Assembly: GCF_000142905.1 (NCBI RefSeq)
Contig: NW_013657677.1
Location: forward strand, 523,167-587,166
Direction: 5' to 3'
From: Thecamonas trahens ATCC 50062
Taxonomy: Eukaryota > Apusozoa > Apusomonadida > Apusomonadidae
Length of the DNA: 64,000 nt
The notes beneath the pieces are model-generated. The model ran no database searches. It was not told the DNA's origin and saw only the letters and a list, made by a program, of their open reading frames with translations. Shown piece by piece: positions 42,721-53,059 of the stretch. The position numbers and the translations under genes are program-made. The first letter of the stretch is position 1, and each line of letters begins with the position of its first letter.

Positions 42721-43186
42721 GGGGGTAAGGGGGGGAGGGGGGAGGGGGAGGAGGGAGGGGAGAGAGGTGGGAAGGGGGGGGGAAGGAGAGGGGAGAGTGT
42801 TGTCTGCGTGCGCAGACGAGGAAGGGGGTGGGTGTCACACGTGCTTGTCATTTGGCCTGAACTTGGCCATTTGGCAAAGAGGCCGAGTAGCAAAGCGATG
42901 GCAGTGGCAAGGGCAAGTAGATGACCTCGTCGTCGCCTTCAAGGATGCTCCGATGGAGCTCGACATGCCGCTGGGGGAACGCTGTTGTGGACCGCGCCCG
43001 AGGTGTTGGCCACGACGGTCGCGTTAGCATGATCAAATCATGTGGGGAAGGGGGGGGGGGGGGAAAGAGGAGATGTAGATGTGTGAGAGGAGAGAGTTGA
43101 CAATGACTTTGTACATACTGGCGTGAGCGTTCGAGCTCGTCGATCACTTTGAACTGGGAGGGGTTCGGGAGCACGACGAAACATGC
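42721..43186 (-). other. Possible unplaced exons after the stop of the 43187 gene
   Basis: On the minus strand, directly after the TGA at 43187-43189, the same frame continues with good codon usage (VLPNPSQFKVIDELERSRQ) up to a GTATGT donor (43118). Downstream come a poly-C tract, a TGCTAAC branch-like site (43023-43029) and an AG at 42971-42972, then another plausible segment (RHVELHRSILEGDDEVIYLP) to a stop near 42848. The phases of donor and acceptor do not match exactly. It may be a small gene, an alternative 3' end or 3' UTR. The rest (42721-42847) is a G-rich leader of the gene at 42720. Confidence 0.3.
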
Positions 43187-45083
43187 TCACGCAAACGGAT
43201 CGTTGAGGTTACGACCCTTGGTGTCCGTCTCGTCAAGGCCAGTAAAGGTGAAGCGCGACTTCTTGCCCGATGCAGCCTCCTTGTTGAGCTCGTCGCCCAT
43301 GAGGTTGTCGGCCTCGATGTTCTTACGGTAGCGGCGGTAGAGTAAGATGGCTGCGATGACGCAGCCGATGCAGCAGACGCCTGCGACGGCGAGCGAGGAG
43401 ATGAGGATGACCTTGCCGCGGATGGACTTGACCGGCGCCGGCGGCGAGGGCAGGACATAGTTGCACTTGTTGGCCGAGCACGAGGAGGTGTAGCCGTCGG
43501 CCGGGGTAAAGTCGAGGGTGCAGTCGGCGTTTGTGGTGCAGTCGACGCACTCACCGGCCTGGCAGACCTTGTGCAGGCCGCACACCGGACTGCATGGGCT
43601 GTCGTAGTACGGCGCGCCCGAGCGCGGGGCCGGTAGCTCGGTAATGTTGCCGGGCGAGTACTTGCAAAGGAGGAGGCCGCCGTTGTTGGCGTCGCAGTTA
43701 CTCACTGAGCCAGGCTGATCAAAGATGCCGCAGGGAATCGACGTGGTGCACTCGATGCAGTTGCCCGAAGCCACACAGGTGTAGCGCCCACATCGCTCGT
43801 CCGAGCATGCGCCATCAGTCACCATGGTGTCGTTGACCATCGAGTTATCCGCGTCGTAGGTGGGGACCCAGGCAAAGGGCCGCGCGCCGGTGCCGACAGC
43901 CGAGCCCTCAGCATCTGTCTCACCCATGGCCACCCGGGCCGGCACAGGCTGCGCGCCGCGGAGCGCGATGGGCTGGCGGCCCTCGAGCCGGCCGACAACA
44001 TAGTTAAAGTCATTGAGCGCCGGCTCGTCGCACGGAAAGATGACCTGCTTCTCAAACGCCTCGCAGTCGACGCGCTCCAGGGGGCCGCTCTTGGCCTCGC
44101 CGGCGTTGTACAGCGGCGTGTATGACATCAAGACCGAAAAGGCAATAAAAGGCACCTCGCGCTCGTAGTCGTAGATGTAGTCGCGGGTGTTGAACGAGGT
44201 GACCTCGGCCCGGAAGCCCGCCACCGTCGACGCGTTGAATGTGTCGCCAACCATCGAAGGCTGGGTCGTTGTCGCCAGCAGCGAGACCTCCTCCGATGCT
44301 GCAAAGGTAAACTCAGGCAGCCGGCGGAGCGTCGCGCCAGTGTCGACATCGCGGATCACCACCCACGCATTGACAACCTTGGCCTCGAGGAACGCCATTT
44401 CGGCCGAGATCGGGTTCGTCTCGCCGGTGAGCACCTTTCCATTTCGCGGTCGACGGCCAGCGCCACCGAGCATGTCTTGGCCGCTGTGATGTCTTCCAGA
44501 GTAGCTTCGACATAGAGAACGGACGGAAAGCTGGTTTCAAGACACCTCGTGAGTCTGACAGAGGAGTGGCAGGCTGACGGCCGTGCCGTTGCCCGAAAAA
44601 AAAAAAGGAGCTCACAGGCTCACCCTCGAGCGAATTGCATTGGCTGACTTTTGCAGCGGGCACGCGCCGAGAGGGACTTGGCGAGGACGGGAAGAGCGGG
44701 GAGGATGAGGATGGGAGAGAGGAAGAAAGGTAAGGTGGAGAGGGGGGAGGGGGGGAGGGGGAGGAGGGGAGGGGGAGAGGGGGGAGGGGAGGGGAACGTC
44801 GTGTTGTGCTGGTGTAGGCGGACTAGGGGCGGGAGGGGGAGGGGGAGCGGAGAGAGCACAGCGACAGGACGTACTTGTACTGGCAGACGGGATAGTCGGC
44901 AAGGGTGCGCGAGTTGTTGAGGCACTTGGAGAGGCCATTGTCTTCGGAAAAGAAGCGCGGCTTGGGAACAACCAGCTTCCGGAACTCGTTGAGCGGCTCC
45001 AGCGGCTTGGTGATGGGGTAGGGACAGGCGGAAGCAAGCGCCATGGCGAGTCCAAGGACCACCAGCGTCGTGCAAGCCTTCAT
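43187..45083 (-). CDS. Cys-rich type I membrane protein with a 20-nt microexon
   Basis: About 538 residues from three exons: 45083-44875, 44643-44624 (20 nt) and 44573-43187. Introns of 231 nt (GTACGT donor) and 50 nt (GTGAGC donor, T11 tract, GTCAG acceptor) keep phases 2 and 1. The reading across the microexon is CQYNQCNSLEACHSS. A signal peptide (MKACTTLVVLGLAMALASAC) starts it. The ectodomain has N-sequons, a segment resembling a sensor domain (SFPSVLYVEATLEDITAAKT) and many Cys in pairs (CGRYTCVASGNCIECTTSIP, then CSPVCGLHKVCQAGECVDC). A membrane helix (VILISSLAVAGVCCIGCVIA) and a 40-residue tail follow. One frame break at the T3 run 44436-44438 (A3 coding) needs one added base. With it the three exons sum to an exact codon multiple. 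Family not recognised. Confidence 0.65.
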
Positions 45084-45167
45084 TCGTCGGAAAAGAATGA
45101 GTCGAGTGAACGACAGTTGGTGGCAGAATGGCGGCGGCTGGGGAAAGAGGAAACTCGATGGAGACCG

Positions 45168-47133
45168 TCAAGAGTGGACCCGACGGGAGGAGAGAGCCTC
45201 ATCAGCGGTGCCGAGGCCGGACTTGAGGATGCGGGCCGAGGTGGAGGGCGAGATGTAGGAGAGCTCGTCGACGACGCGGGCGTGGACCCACTCGGGGAGG
45301 CATGCGGCGAGTTGGCGGCGACGTAGTTGGCGGCGGACTCGAACGAGAGGAGGGCATCAAAGCCGTCGGCGTCGAGGAGGGCGATGAGCGCTGAGCGGAC
45401 GGCCGGGAACGGCTCCTGGCCAATCACATGAGCGCGGACGTACTCGGTCGAGGGCTTAGCCGGCGAGGCCGAAAGGCAGGTGTAGCGGGTAGACATGGAG
45501 AGGATGTCGTGGAGGTGGGCGGCGCCGGCCGAGCCAAAGCCGAGCGTCTGGTTGGGAACGAGGAGCTGCAGCCGCTTGGAGGCGCCCTCGAGCGAGATGA
45601 CGCCATAGGTGTCGAGGAGTGCGTCGACGAGGACCATGACCGGGTCCTTGTCGGGCGCAGCCTCGCGGGCGGCGAGAATGATGTCAGTCAGCGCCTTGAT
45701 CTGCTCGGTAAGCGGGGCAGTGCCGGAGAGCGGGTCGGCCTCGGACGCTGACGCCTCCATCTCGGCAGTGAGGTCAGGGAGAGCGGCGAGGAGGCCGGCA
45801 GTGGCATCGGCAGCGGAGGCGGCGAGGTCCGGCGGCAGGATGGCGCCGGCACCGGCGGCGGTCGCCTCCTTGAGCGTCCACAGCTGGCCGTTGACCTCGG
45901 CGATGGACGAGAGCACCTCTGTCGCCCACTGCGACTCGAGGGCTAGCCGGCCGGCGAGCTTTTCGCGGCGGACCGAGGCCGTCGGCGACGCCGCCAGCAC
46001 CGCCATCAGATACGTGCGGGCGCGAACGGTTCGCGGCTCGGTCTCGACCACGTCGGGTGCCACCACCCATCGCGAGTGGATCCAGAAGACGTTCGAGCCG
46101 AGGAGGGCCGGAAAGGCGTCAACGGGCACATCCGGAAAGTAAGAGGCCAGCTGCGGGTGGCCGATGACATTGACGCGGACAAGGATCTCGGTCAGCCGCG
46201 CGGCCGGCTCCAGAAGCCGCAGCCGCGAGACGAGCGAGGTCGAGACAACAGCCGACGCTGACGCCGCCGCCGATGCCAGCATCTGGCCGCGCGCCGACGA
46301 GGTCTTGAGGCCCGACGAGGCCGTGGCCGGTGGGCAGAACGCGTTGAGGTACTCAGCAACAGTGAGGGCGCGCTCGAGGGCAGGCGACGGTGCGACTTGC
46401 GAGGCCGAGAGCAGGGCCTCGTCGGCGTCGGCGTCGGGCGAGCCACAGCCGGGCGCGAGCGGCAGCAGCGTCAGCCACTCTTCCTCCTCGATGAGCGAGG
46501 CCATGTATGCGTACGAGTTCTGCCGGCGATCACGGGCCATTTGCGACTCGGGCCGTGCAATCTTGACCTCGACCCGCGAGCTCTTCGGCTTGGCCTCCTC
46601 GGTCTCCATGGGCGCGATCTCGTCTTCGGGCGAGGCGTCCAAATGGCCCAGATACGGCCGCATCTGGAGGACGTTGGTCAGCGGCGAGAGCGTCGCCACC
46701 CCGTTAGCCATGGTCACTACGCACTGCTCTGTCGGCAGTGGAATGAGCTTGGACTCGAACTGCGAGTGGTGGAACGGATGATCCGGCTTGTCGTTGGTGT
46801 TCACCTTGTCGTGCATCTCCACCTCCATCCGGAGCACCCGCGCCTCAGGCTTGACTTTCACCTCATGCACGCTCGACACTGCCACGCCCTCTCCGCGCGG
46901 CTTGGTCGGGTACTGCAGCACTGTGTATAGTGTATCGTAACCGGATCCATCATAGTGAGTACCGCCGACATGCTCTCCGTCGCCGCCCTTTGCCCTCGGC
47001 ACGCTCTGCGGCGATGATCCACCCTCTGCACCCACAACGTACGATAGAGGGCATCCTGAAGCTCATGCGAAAGCACTAGGTCGTAGCTGGCCACCACTGG
47101 GTCGTCCTCGTCAGCCTTAACTACGTGGGACAT
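45168..47133 (-). CDS. POLR3E: RNA polymerase III subunit RPC5
   Basis: Subunit of the RPC4/RPC5 initiation-termination module of RNA polymerase III, about 614 residues. Exon 1 is 47133-47043, exon 2 is 46920-45168, with a 122-nt intron (GTACGT donor, ACACAG acceptor, phase 1). The join gives ALYLLQYPTKPRGEG, matching human KLYLFQYPVRPA. Exon 1 contains ADEDDPVVASYDLVLS (human NEEDDPVVQEIDVYLA). Later NVLQMRPYLGHLD and ARPESQMARDRRQNSYAYM match LQLRPSFSYLD and SRPESEQARQRRVQSYEFL. Near 45310 one base is missing. Bridging it replaces a Ser/Pro-rich nonsense tail by the natural helical end LPEWVHARVVDELSYISPS and moves the stop from 45080 to 45168, which also removes an otherwise odd overlap with the next gene. 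Confidence 0.92.
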
Positions 47134-47830
47134 GTTGAGAGGGGGGGTGAGAGAGACGTGTGGGTGTTGGGAGTAGGGGAGGGTGGAGGGGTGGGGGGGG
47201 GAGAGGGGTGGGGTGGGGGAGGAGGGGGGGGGGGGGGTTCTGGATGGTTCGATCAGGGTCTGTGTGATCTTGGGTAACAGAGCGATGCTGATCGAAGCAG
47301 GTTGGACGATGGTGGCCCCGGCGGCTGCGGCTGCGGTGGCTGCGGCGGCTACTGTGGGGGAGGGGGGGAGGGGAGGAGGAGGAGAGACTGAGGTCAGTGG
47401 CCAGGTCAGATCCATGGAGCGATGAGGGTGCGAGGTCAGTGGCTGGAGGTCAGCGATGTGGAGTTGGCAAAACCAAGTAGCGTGGTGAGAAGGCACGACA
47501 AGCCGGTGATGAGGTCATCTCTCCCACATCAGTCCATCACTGTCGGTGTGAGCGGCACAAGACGAGAGAGAGGCACGCGAGGGAGGACGACACGACAAGA
47601 GCCGTCACACGCATCCACTCGACACCAGCAAGTGTTTTACCCAAGAGGTATGTGACAGTATGAGGTAGGCGGTGGCGGGTGGGTGGGTGGGTGGGTGGGC
47701 GGGTAGGGTGGAGGAAGGGGCAGATGGGCATGGTGGTGGCAGGGAGGGTGGTGCTGACGTCGTGAAAGAACACAGGATGGGGACATGCTCGGGTGTTCCA
47801 TGGAAGCTCACGGGTGGCTGATGGTGGTGG
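47134..47830. other. Divergent intergenic region, G-rich
   Basis: Between RPC5 (leftward) and the repeat-rich gene (rightward). The left part has long G runs (47180-47240, 47350-47380), i.e. C/T-rich leader on the RPC5 strand. A (GGGT)n run lies near 47675-47705. No gene seen. Confidence 0.45.
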
Positions 47831-50313
47831 ATGAGCAGAGTTCAGAAGGATCGTAGCATAGCTCCGAGAACTATGGGGGGAGGTGACGTTGTTCCCACCT
47901 CCTCTGGTACCACTTCTCCGTCGGATGACGGATGGACTTTGGTGGGCTCCGCTGATGGCCGCTCGAGGTCGTCGTCGCCAGCTCAAGGCAGTTCGTCATC
48001 TGCCGATGTGTTGGCTGCCGATGCCGATGTAGTGGCTGCTGATGTGGCGGCTGCCGATGCCGATGTGTTGGCTGCCGATGCCGATGTAGTGGCTGCTGAT
48101 GTGGCGGCTGCCGATGCCGATGTAGCGGCTGCCGATGCCGATGTAGCGGCTGCCGATGCCGATGTAGCGGCTGCCGATGCCGATGTAGCGGCTGCCGATG
48201 CCGATGTAGCGGCTGCCGATGAGTTGGCTGCCGATGCCAATGTAGCGGACGCCGATGTGGCGGCTGCCGATGGTCCGGTGGCCGACAACCCCACAACACC
48301 GGCTGACAATCCCGGCACGTCGGTCGACAAGCTAGCAACCGCTCCATGCGCAGCAGATGGTCACACAGAGTGCAACCACGCCGCAGACGACGAGCTGCCG
48401 CCGTATCGTCCGCCAGACTCGCCAACGTACAACCCGAATCAGCGGCTGCGCTTGCGCGTCTCTCAGCCTCGGCCATCGCCGCCTGCGAACGACGTCGACC
48501 AGCCGCCGCCGCTGCGGGCCCGCTCGTCAAGCATTGGTTGCCGTCTCCCACAGCCGCAGCCGGAGCCACAGCCGCAGTCGCATCCGACGTCGCAGTCGCA
48601 ACCACGCCGCCCGCTTGTCCAGCTTGGCTTCATTCTGGCAGCGCTCGTCCTTGCGCTGCTTGTCTTCCGCACGCCGAGCTCGGCCGCTGACGCCGATGCC
48701 GTACCGTCGCTTGTGCATGCACTTGACGTCCACCCGCCGGCCTCGTTCTGTGCCACCCCGCAATGCCACCAGATCGTCGCCACCCTCACCGATGTCTTCC
48801 GCGAGTTGCATGCGCTCCGCCGCTCGGCGATTCGGAATCAGCTGGCAAGCGTGCTCGACGAGTACCACGAGGCCGTGAGCGAGCTCGAGACCGACGACGA
48901 TGACGTGCTTGCGCTCTACATGCAAACTGCCATCCTCCGCGGCTTCCACGGTCCGCACGGGCCCGCCGTCGGTCGGGTTGCGGGCTTGGTGCTGCAGCTC
49001 GCGCACTCCTCGACCGTGGGGTGGTGGCCGCCGCCGTTTCGCTCCGAGCCCAGATCGACGATGCGTCCGACGCCGCCGCGCTCGTTGCGCCCGAGCTCGA
49101 GCCTGTGTGGCAGCTCGCCAGTGCTGTCGTCCGAGCCGCAGCCAAGGTCTCCCCAACAGTCACCGCGCCGCGCGAGAGCGAGCTTCCGCGCGGCCGCGAT
49201 GAGCTGCACGCGCTGCTCGACGCCGCCGTCACCAACGCCGACAAGCTGGTCGCGGCCGCGCCCGAGCCGAGCCGCGATCTCGTGGCGGCGCTGAAGAACC
49301 GGTACAGCCTCGCCCGCACTGTGGCCGCCATCCGTCGCATCCGCGCCCGGCTGGCGGCACTCGGTCACCCTGAGCCGGCACCGACCCCGCCTCCGGCTCG
49401 TGGCGGCGCCAAGCACCATGGCAAACCGTACCGCACCTCAAAGCACACCAGCCACAAGCGCAGCAAGCGATGGACGCTCGCCGATGTACTTGCCAGGCTC
49501 CAGACCCGGCCGGACAAGATTCGCAACATCGACGAGGCCCGCCGTGCGCTTGCGACGGCCACACCCGCACAGGCCGCTGCAGTCGTCGCCGCCACCCGTA
49601 CCTCGTTTCAGTTCCTCGCCCACAAGGCCGGCTCCAAGACCACCAAGTACAATGCGCGCATCAACGAGCTTCACACCGAGCTGCGGGCCAGCCTCCGCGA
49701 AGGCTCGCGCACCTCCGGTGAGCTCGCCGACATCCTCGACCACATCGAGGGCCTCCGCGCCAAGCTCGCGCGCAAGTCTGCAAAGTGGGAGGCCAAGCGC
49801 GATAGGCTGATGCAGATCGCAGGATATGCGCTCGCGCAGGCACGGCCAGGCCGCCCCCGTCACCTCGCCGCCACCTTTGTTGCAGACCTCGCCGCCACCC
49901 TCCACACCGCCGCCGACTCGGCCACAGCCGCGCTTCGCGACGTCGAGCTCAGTTTCCTCGATGGCGCGCTCGCCGCGCTCACCGCCGCCGTGCCCTCAGA
50001 TGAGCTCTCCGATGAGGTCACGCGCGCATCGCGCTCGCTGGGCACCAAGTTGCGTGCCGCAAAGGCCAGTCTCGAGCGCCGTGCCCGCGAGCTCCGCGCC
50101 AAGCTTGCCGCCGTCGCCGACGACCTGGGCGCCTCGGCCGACAAGTGGAGCCGCCGCCTCGCCGGCCGGGTCCATGACGCCGTCAAAGGCATTTTGTCCC
50201 GCGCCCACACCTCGAAGCACACCAGCCACGGCAAGCACACCAGCCACGGCAAGCACACCAGCCACGGCAAGCACACCAGCCACAAGAGCCGCAAGTGGCG
50301 TACCCGCAGGTGA
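47831..50313 (+). CDS. Single-pass protein with two different tandem-repeat tracts
   Basis: Predicted protein of about 827 residues, family unknown. N-terminal half: Ser-rich, then about 13 copies of a 7-residue AADADVA-type repeat (48000-48272), a Pro/Asn/Thr segment, and a membrane helix (LGFILAALVLALLVF, near 48630-48675) with no signal peptide, so probably type II or tail-in topology. C-terminal half: Ala/Arg/Leu-rich helices (LYMQTAILRGF, ALKNRYSLARTVAAIRRIRA), a KHTSHKRSKRW segment and finally four 18-bp repeats encoding KHTSHG at the extreme C-terminus. The frame breaks at the G4 run 49018-49021; one added base joins STVGVVAAAVSLRAQIDDAS. ATGs at 47831 and 47873 are both possible starts. 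Confidence 0.6.
48000..48272 (+). repeat. Coding minisatellite, 21-bp and related units
   Basis: Tandem GCTGCCGATGCCGATGTAGCG-type units, several identical in a row and others varying at the GTAGTG/GTGTTG positions. They encode AADADVA repeats. The array is also open on the minus strand, which creates long false frames there. Confidence 0.92.
50206..50287 (+). repeat. 18-bp coding tandem repeat (KHTSHG)
   Basis: Four head-to-tail copies of an 18-bp unit (AAGCACACCAGCCACGGC) near the C-terminus of the same gene; a single related copy lies near 49440. Confidence 0.92.
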
Positions 50314-50643
50314 GCGAGCACCTCGGTGCTCCGGCAGTTTTCCGCGTCCAAAAAAAGGTCGTAGTTCTCGCGGTACTCTCTTCTTTCGAGCACCCCCCTG
50401 CATCCGGATAGCATACTATCGTCACACACGCAAGCCTGGGTGTTAGTGACTGTAAAGTACATGCGCCACGTGTGTTGCGGTGCGATAACTGGCTGCTTCT
50501 CCCCGCAACCCGCGAGTTGACGACCTGGCCGCCGAGAACAAAACCGGCCGGCAACCATGCTGGGCCTTCCACTCTCACCTGGGCACACCTCTCCACACCA
50601 ACAATCAGGCAAGAACCCCCTCGGACACATCCACAAGCACACA
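50314..50643 (+). other. Intergenic, nothing recognised
   Basis: Holds the 3' end of the repeat-rich gene and the leader of the acidic protein gene. A short A7 tract at 50351 and nothing else notable. Confidence 0.4.
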
Positions 50644-51157
50644 ATGGCTACTGCTGTCGAGACTGTTACCCCCATCTCCGCCCCGATGGTCGAAGAAGCG
50701 CCTGCGCCCGCGTCGCAAGAGGTCAAGGTACGTGCCAGTGTGCGCGACCGAAAAAGGTCGTGAAAGTGGGCGCTGCGGTCACAACTCATGGGCTATACGC
50801 TGGGCGAAACAGACAAGCAATGCAGAGGCGGCGACAGAGGCCGAGGCTGAGGTCGAGGAGGTTGAGCAGCAAGAGGAGGTCGACGACGAGGCCGGCTCGT
50901 CATCGCCGTCCAACAAGCGCAAGCGCTCGCCGCGCAAGGCAGCCGAGAAGGCCCGCCAGTCGCTGAAGCAGAGCGCTGACGACAACAACGACGATGACGA
51001 CGATGACGACGACAACGACGCAGATGACGAAAGCGACGGCGGTGATGACGACGAGGATGACGATGATGACTTTGATCCCGAGGCCGAAGACGACGATGAC
51101 GAGGACGACGACGAGGACGAGGACGCGTCGCCCACGAAGAAGCAGAAGACGCTGTAA
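50644..51157 (+). CDS. Small acidic nuclear-type protein
   Basis: Two exons, 50644-50727 and 50813-51157, with an 85-nt intron (GTACGT donor, AACAG acceptor, phase 0), giving 142 residues. Exon 1: MATAVETVTPISAPMVEEAP. Exon 2: Glu/Ala-rich, a basic bipartite nuclear-localisation-like patch (SNKRKRSPRKAAEKARQSLK), then about 55 residues almost all Asp/Glu, ending SPTKKQKTL. The composition (acidic tail plus basic patch) is typical of histone chaperones or nucleolar proteins, but no family motif is present, so this is only a suggestion. Without splicing, both frames are short and truncated. The stop is 21 bp from convergent KIN17. Confidence 0.7.
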
Positions 51158-51178
51158 AGTAAACGCAGCAAAGCCTCA

Positions 51179-52464
51179 TCAGCCACGAGCGCGGACCTTA
51201 CACACCGCCGCATAGCCGAGGCCGCGGACAGTTATGCCTGTGGCGTCGAGTCGGACAGCAAGCGACTTGTCGGAGGGCATATGGTCGACGAGGACGCCGC
51301 GCTCGCCGGCGTGCTCGCCGCGGACAACTACGACGGGCTTGCCGATGGGCGGGAGGACCGGACGGAGGAGAGCCTCGTCGATGTCGACGAGAACGCGATC
51401 GGCAGGCGGGGTGCCGACGACGGCGACGGCCACGAGATGGCGCGGCGAGGCGTGGCGCGAGACAACAACGGCCTTGGCCTTGAACAGCGAGTCGAGCGAG
51501 GCGTCGAGGATGCGGACTACGGCGCCTGGAACAGCCCAGGTCGCGCGAGCAGCGTCGCGCGCCTCGCGCGCCCGAGTTTCCTGCAGAATGCGCTCCACGT
51601 TGGAGAGCGGTTTGGGGTGGGCCGGGAGACGCGCCGATGGTAGCGTAGCCGGAGCGGTACGAAGTGGTGCAGGCGGCTGAAGTGGATCGAGAGCCGCAGC
51701 CGGGCCACGCAACGGCGCAGGCTGCGCAGCCTTTGCTGGGAGCGCGACCGAGATGGTGTCCGAGTCCGGCGGGCGAGCGAGCTCGAGGACTGGGCCGGCA
51801 AGCGAGCCGGCGGCGCGTGCAGCGGCAACGGATGCCTCCATGGCGGAGCGGCGCTGGTCTTCAAGCTTGGCGGCGACGCGAGCCTTGCGCTTGCGCTCCT
51901 TTTCGGCGTGCTTCTCGCGGGCCGAGAGCACAGCGACGTCGATGTACTTGATGTACGGGTTGCCGTCGTCGTCGTAGGAGAGCTCGACAATGCCCTTGCT
52001 GCTCAGGTGCTGGGCAAACTCGTCGAGAGTCTTCCACCGAGTTCCGTTGAGCCTCACGTGCGATCTGTCCTGCACATATTCGTTGTGGACGTAGTTGACA
52101 AGGACCTTGCGTCCGCGATGGCGCGACTTGACCAGCTCCATAAAGTCGGCCTCAAACTGGTCCGAGAACATGGCGAGATACTTTTCCGGATTGGCGGCAA
52201 ACAGCTCCATCTTGGCCAGATGCCCTGCCGACCGCGAGTGCGCTTCAAACCCGTTGCGATCCGAGCACTCCTTCTCGCACATCTGGCAGTAGAACTTGAT
52301 CTTGCGCAGCCCACGCCGCTGTCTCGCGCCCTCTCGCCGAGCCGCCGGCTCGCGGTGAGTTCTGCTCCTTCCTCTTCCTCTCCCTCCCACTCTGACTACC
52401 CTGCATCCTCTCCTCCACCCTGACCTACCTTCTGGTTGCGGTCTGACCCGCCACGAGCCGACAT
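51179..52464 (-). CDS. KIN: KIN17 DNA/RNA-binding protein
   Basis: Nuclear zinc-finger protein of DNA repair and pre-mRNA processing, about 391 residues. Exon 1 is only 36 nt (52464-52429, MSARGGSDRNQK, GTAGGT donor). Exon 2 is taken from 52318 (CAG acceptor, 110-nt intron, phase 0); an alternative acceptor about 30 nt upstream would add a short Arg/Ala stretch. Domains in order: GLRKIKFYCQMCEKEC with a C2H2 finger (Cys-x2-Cys...His-x5-His), the winged-helix block (FMELVKSRHRGRKVLVNYVH, NGTRWKTLDEFAQHL, YIKYIDVAVLS), a basic linker shorter and more Ala-rich than in animals, and C-terminal KOW/SH3-like repeats (GKPVVVVRGEHAGERGVLVD). Compared with human the middle region is largely replaced. 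Confidence 0.93.
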
Positions 52465-53059
52465 GGTTGTTGCGCGCAACGACGGGTGTTGGGCGACTCG
52501 CTGCCGCTGGACCGGATCTCCCGATGATGATGACGATAGAAGCGATGTGGGGATGAGTCTACATCGAAAGAGGCACAGCAAGCGGTCATGGCGTCATGGG
52601 GCGTGGATAGGTATCAGGAGAGGAAGGGAGATAGAGGGAAGAGGGGCAGATGATGCGATTTGATGGCTGGCGAGGGTGGGGGGGGGAGGAGGAGGATACC
52701 ACGAGAGTGTGATCGATGTGCGCGGGGCAACAATGGCCGAAAGTTGGCGAAGAGTGTCCTTGCTTTAACCAGATGCTTAGTTACTCAGATGATGTGGAGG
52801 GGACCGGGAGCGGATTTTGTATGATGAGTGACCATGGTGGCATGATGACGGCATGGTGAAGCTTGGCGTGATGCCAATGGCTCCCATCACAGGCCACGAC
52901 CGCGTCTCTGCTGTCACTCATGTCACTGAGGACGAGCGACGAATGAAGGATCGAACAAACCTTTGAAGGAACGAACGAGGCGAAAAGCCCACGCCGGACC
53001 AGTTGGCGACAAACACCAGCACAGACACACAACACGCCTCTCCCTCTCCCCGTACAACA
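52465..53059. other. Divergent intergenic region
   Basis: Between KIN17 (leftward) and EB1 (rightward). A G-rich run at 52675-52700 and otherwise unremarkable sequence; no gene recognised. Confidence 0.45.

Noticed and set aside
45080-45083. Four-base overlap (ATGA) between RPC5 and the next gene
   Set aside because: It disappears when the missing base near 45310 is restored; RPC5 then ends at 45168, 84 bp before the next start codon.
48000-48272. CRISPR array
   Set aside because: Units are directly adjacent without spacers and encode a heptapeptide repeat.
47871-48605. Long minus-strand frames opposite the repeat gene
   Set aside because: They exist only because the 21-bp repeat is open in several frames; the plus frame continues into coherent helical sequence.
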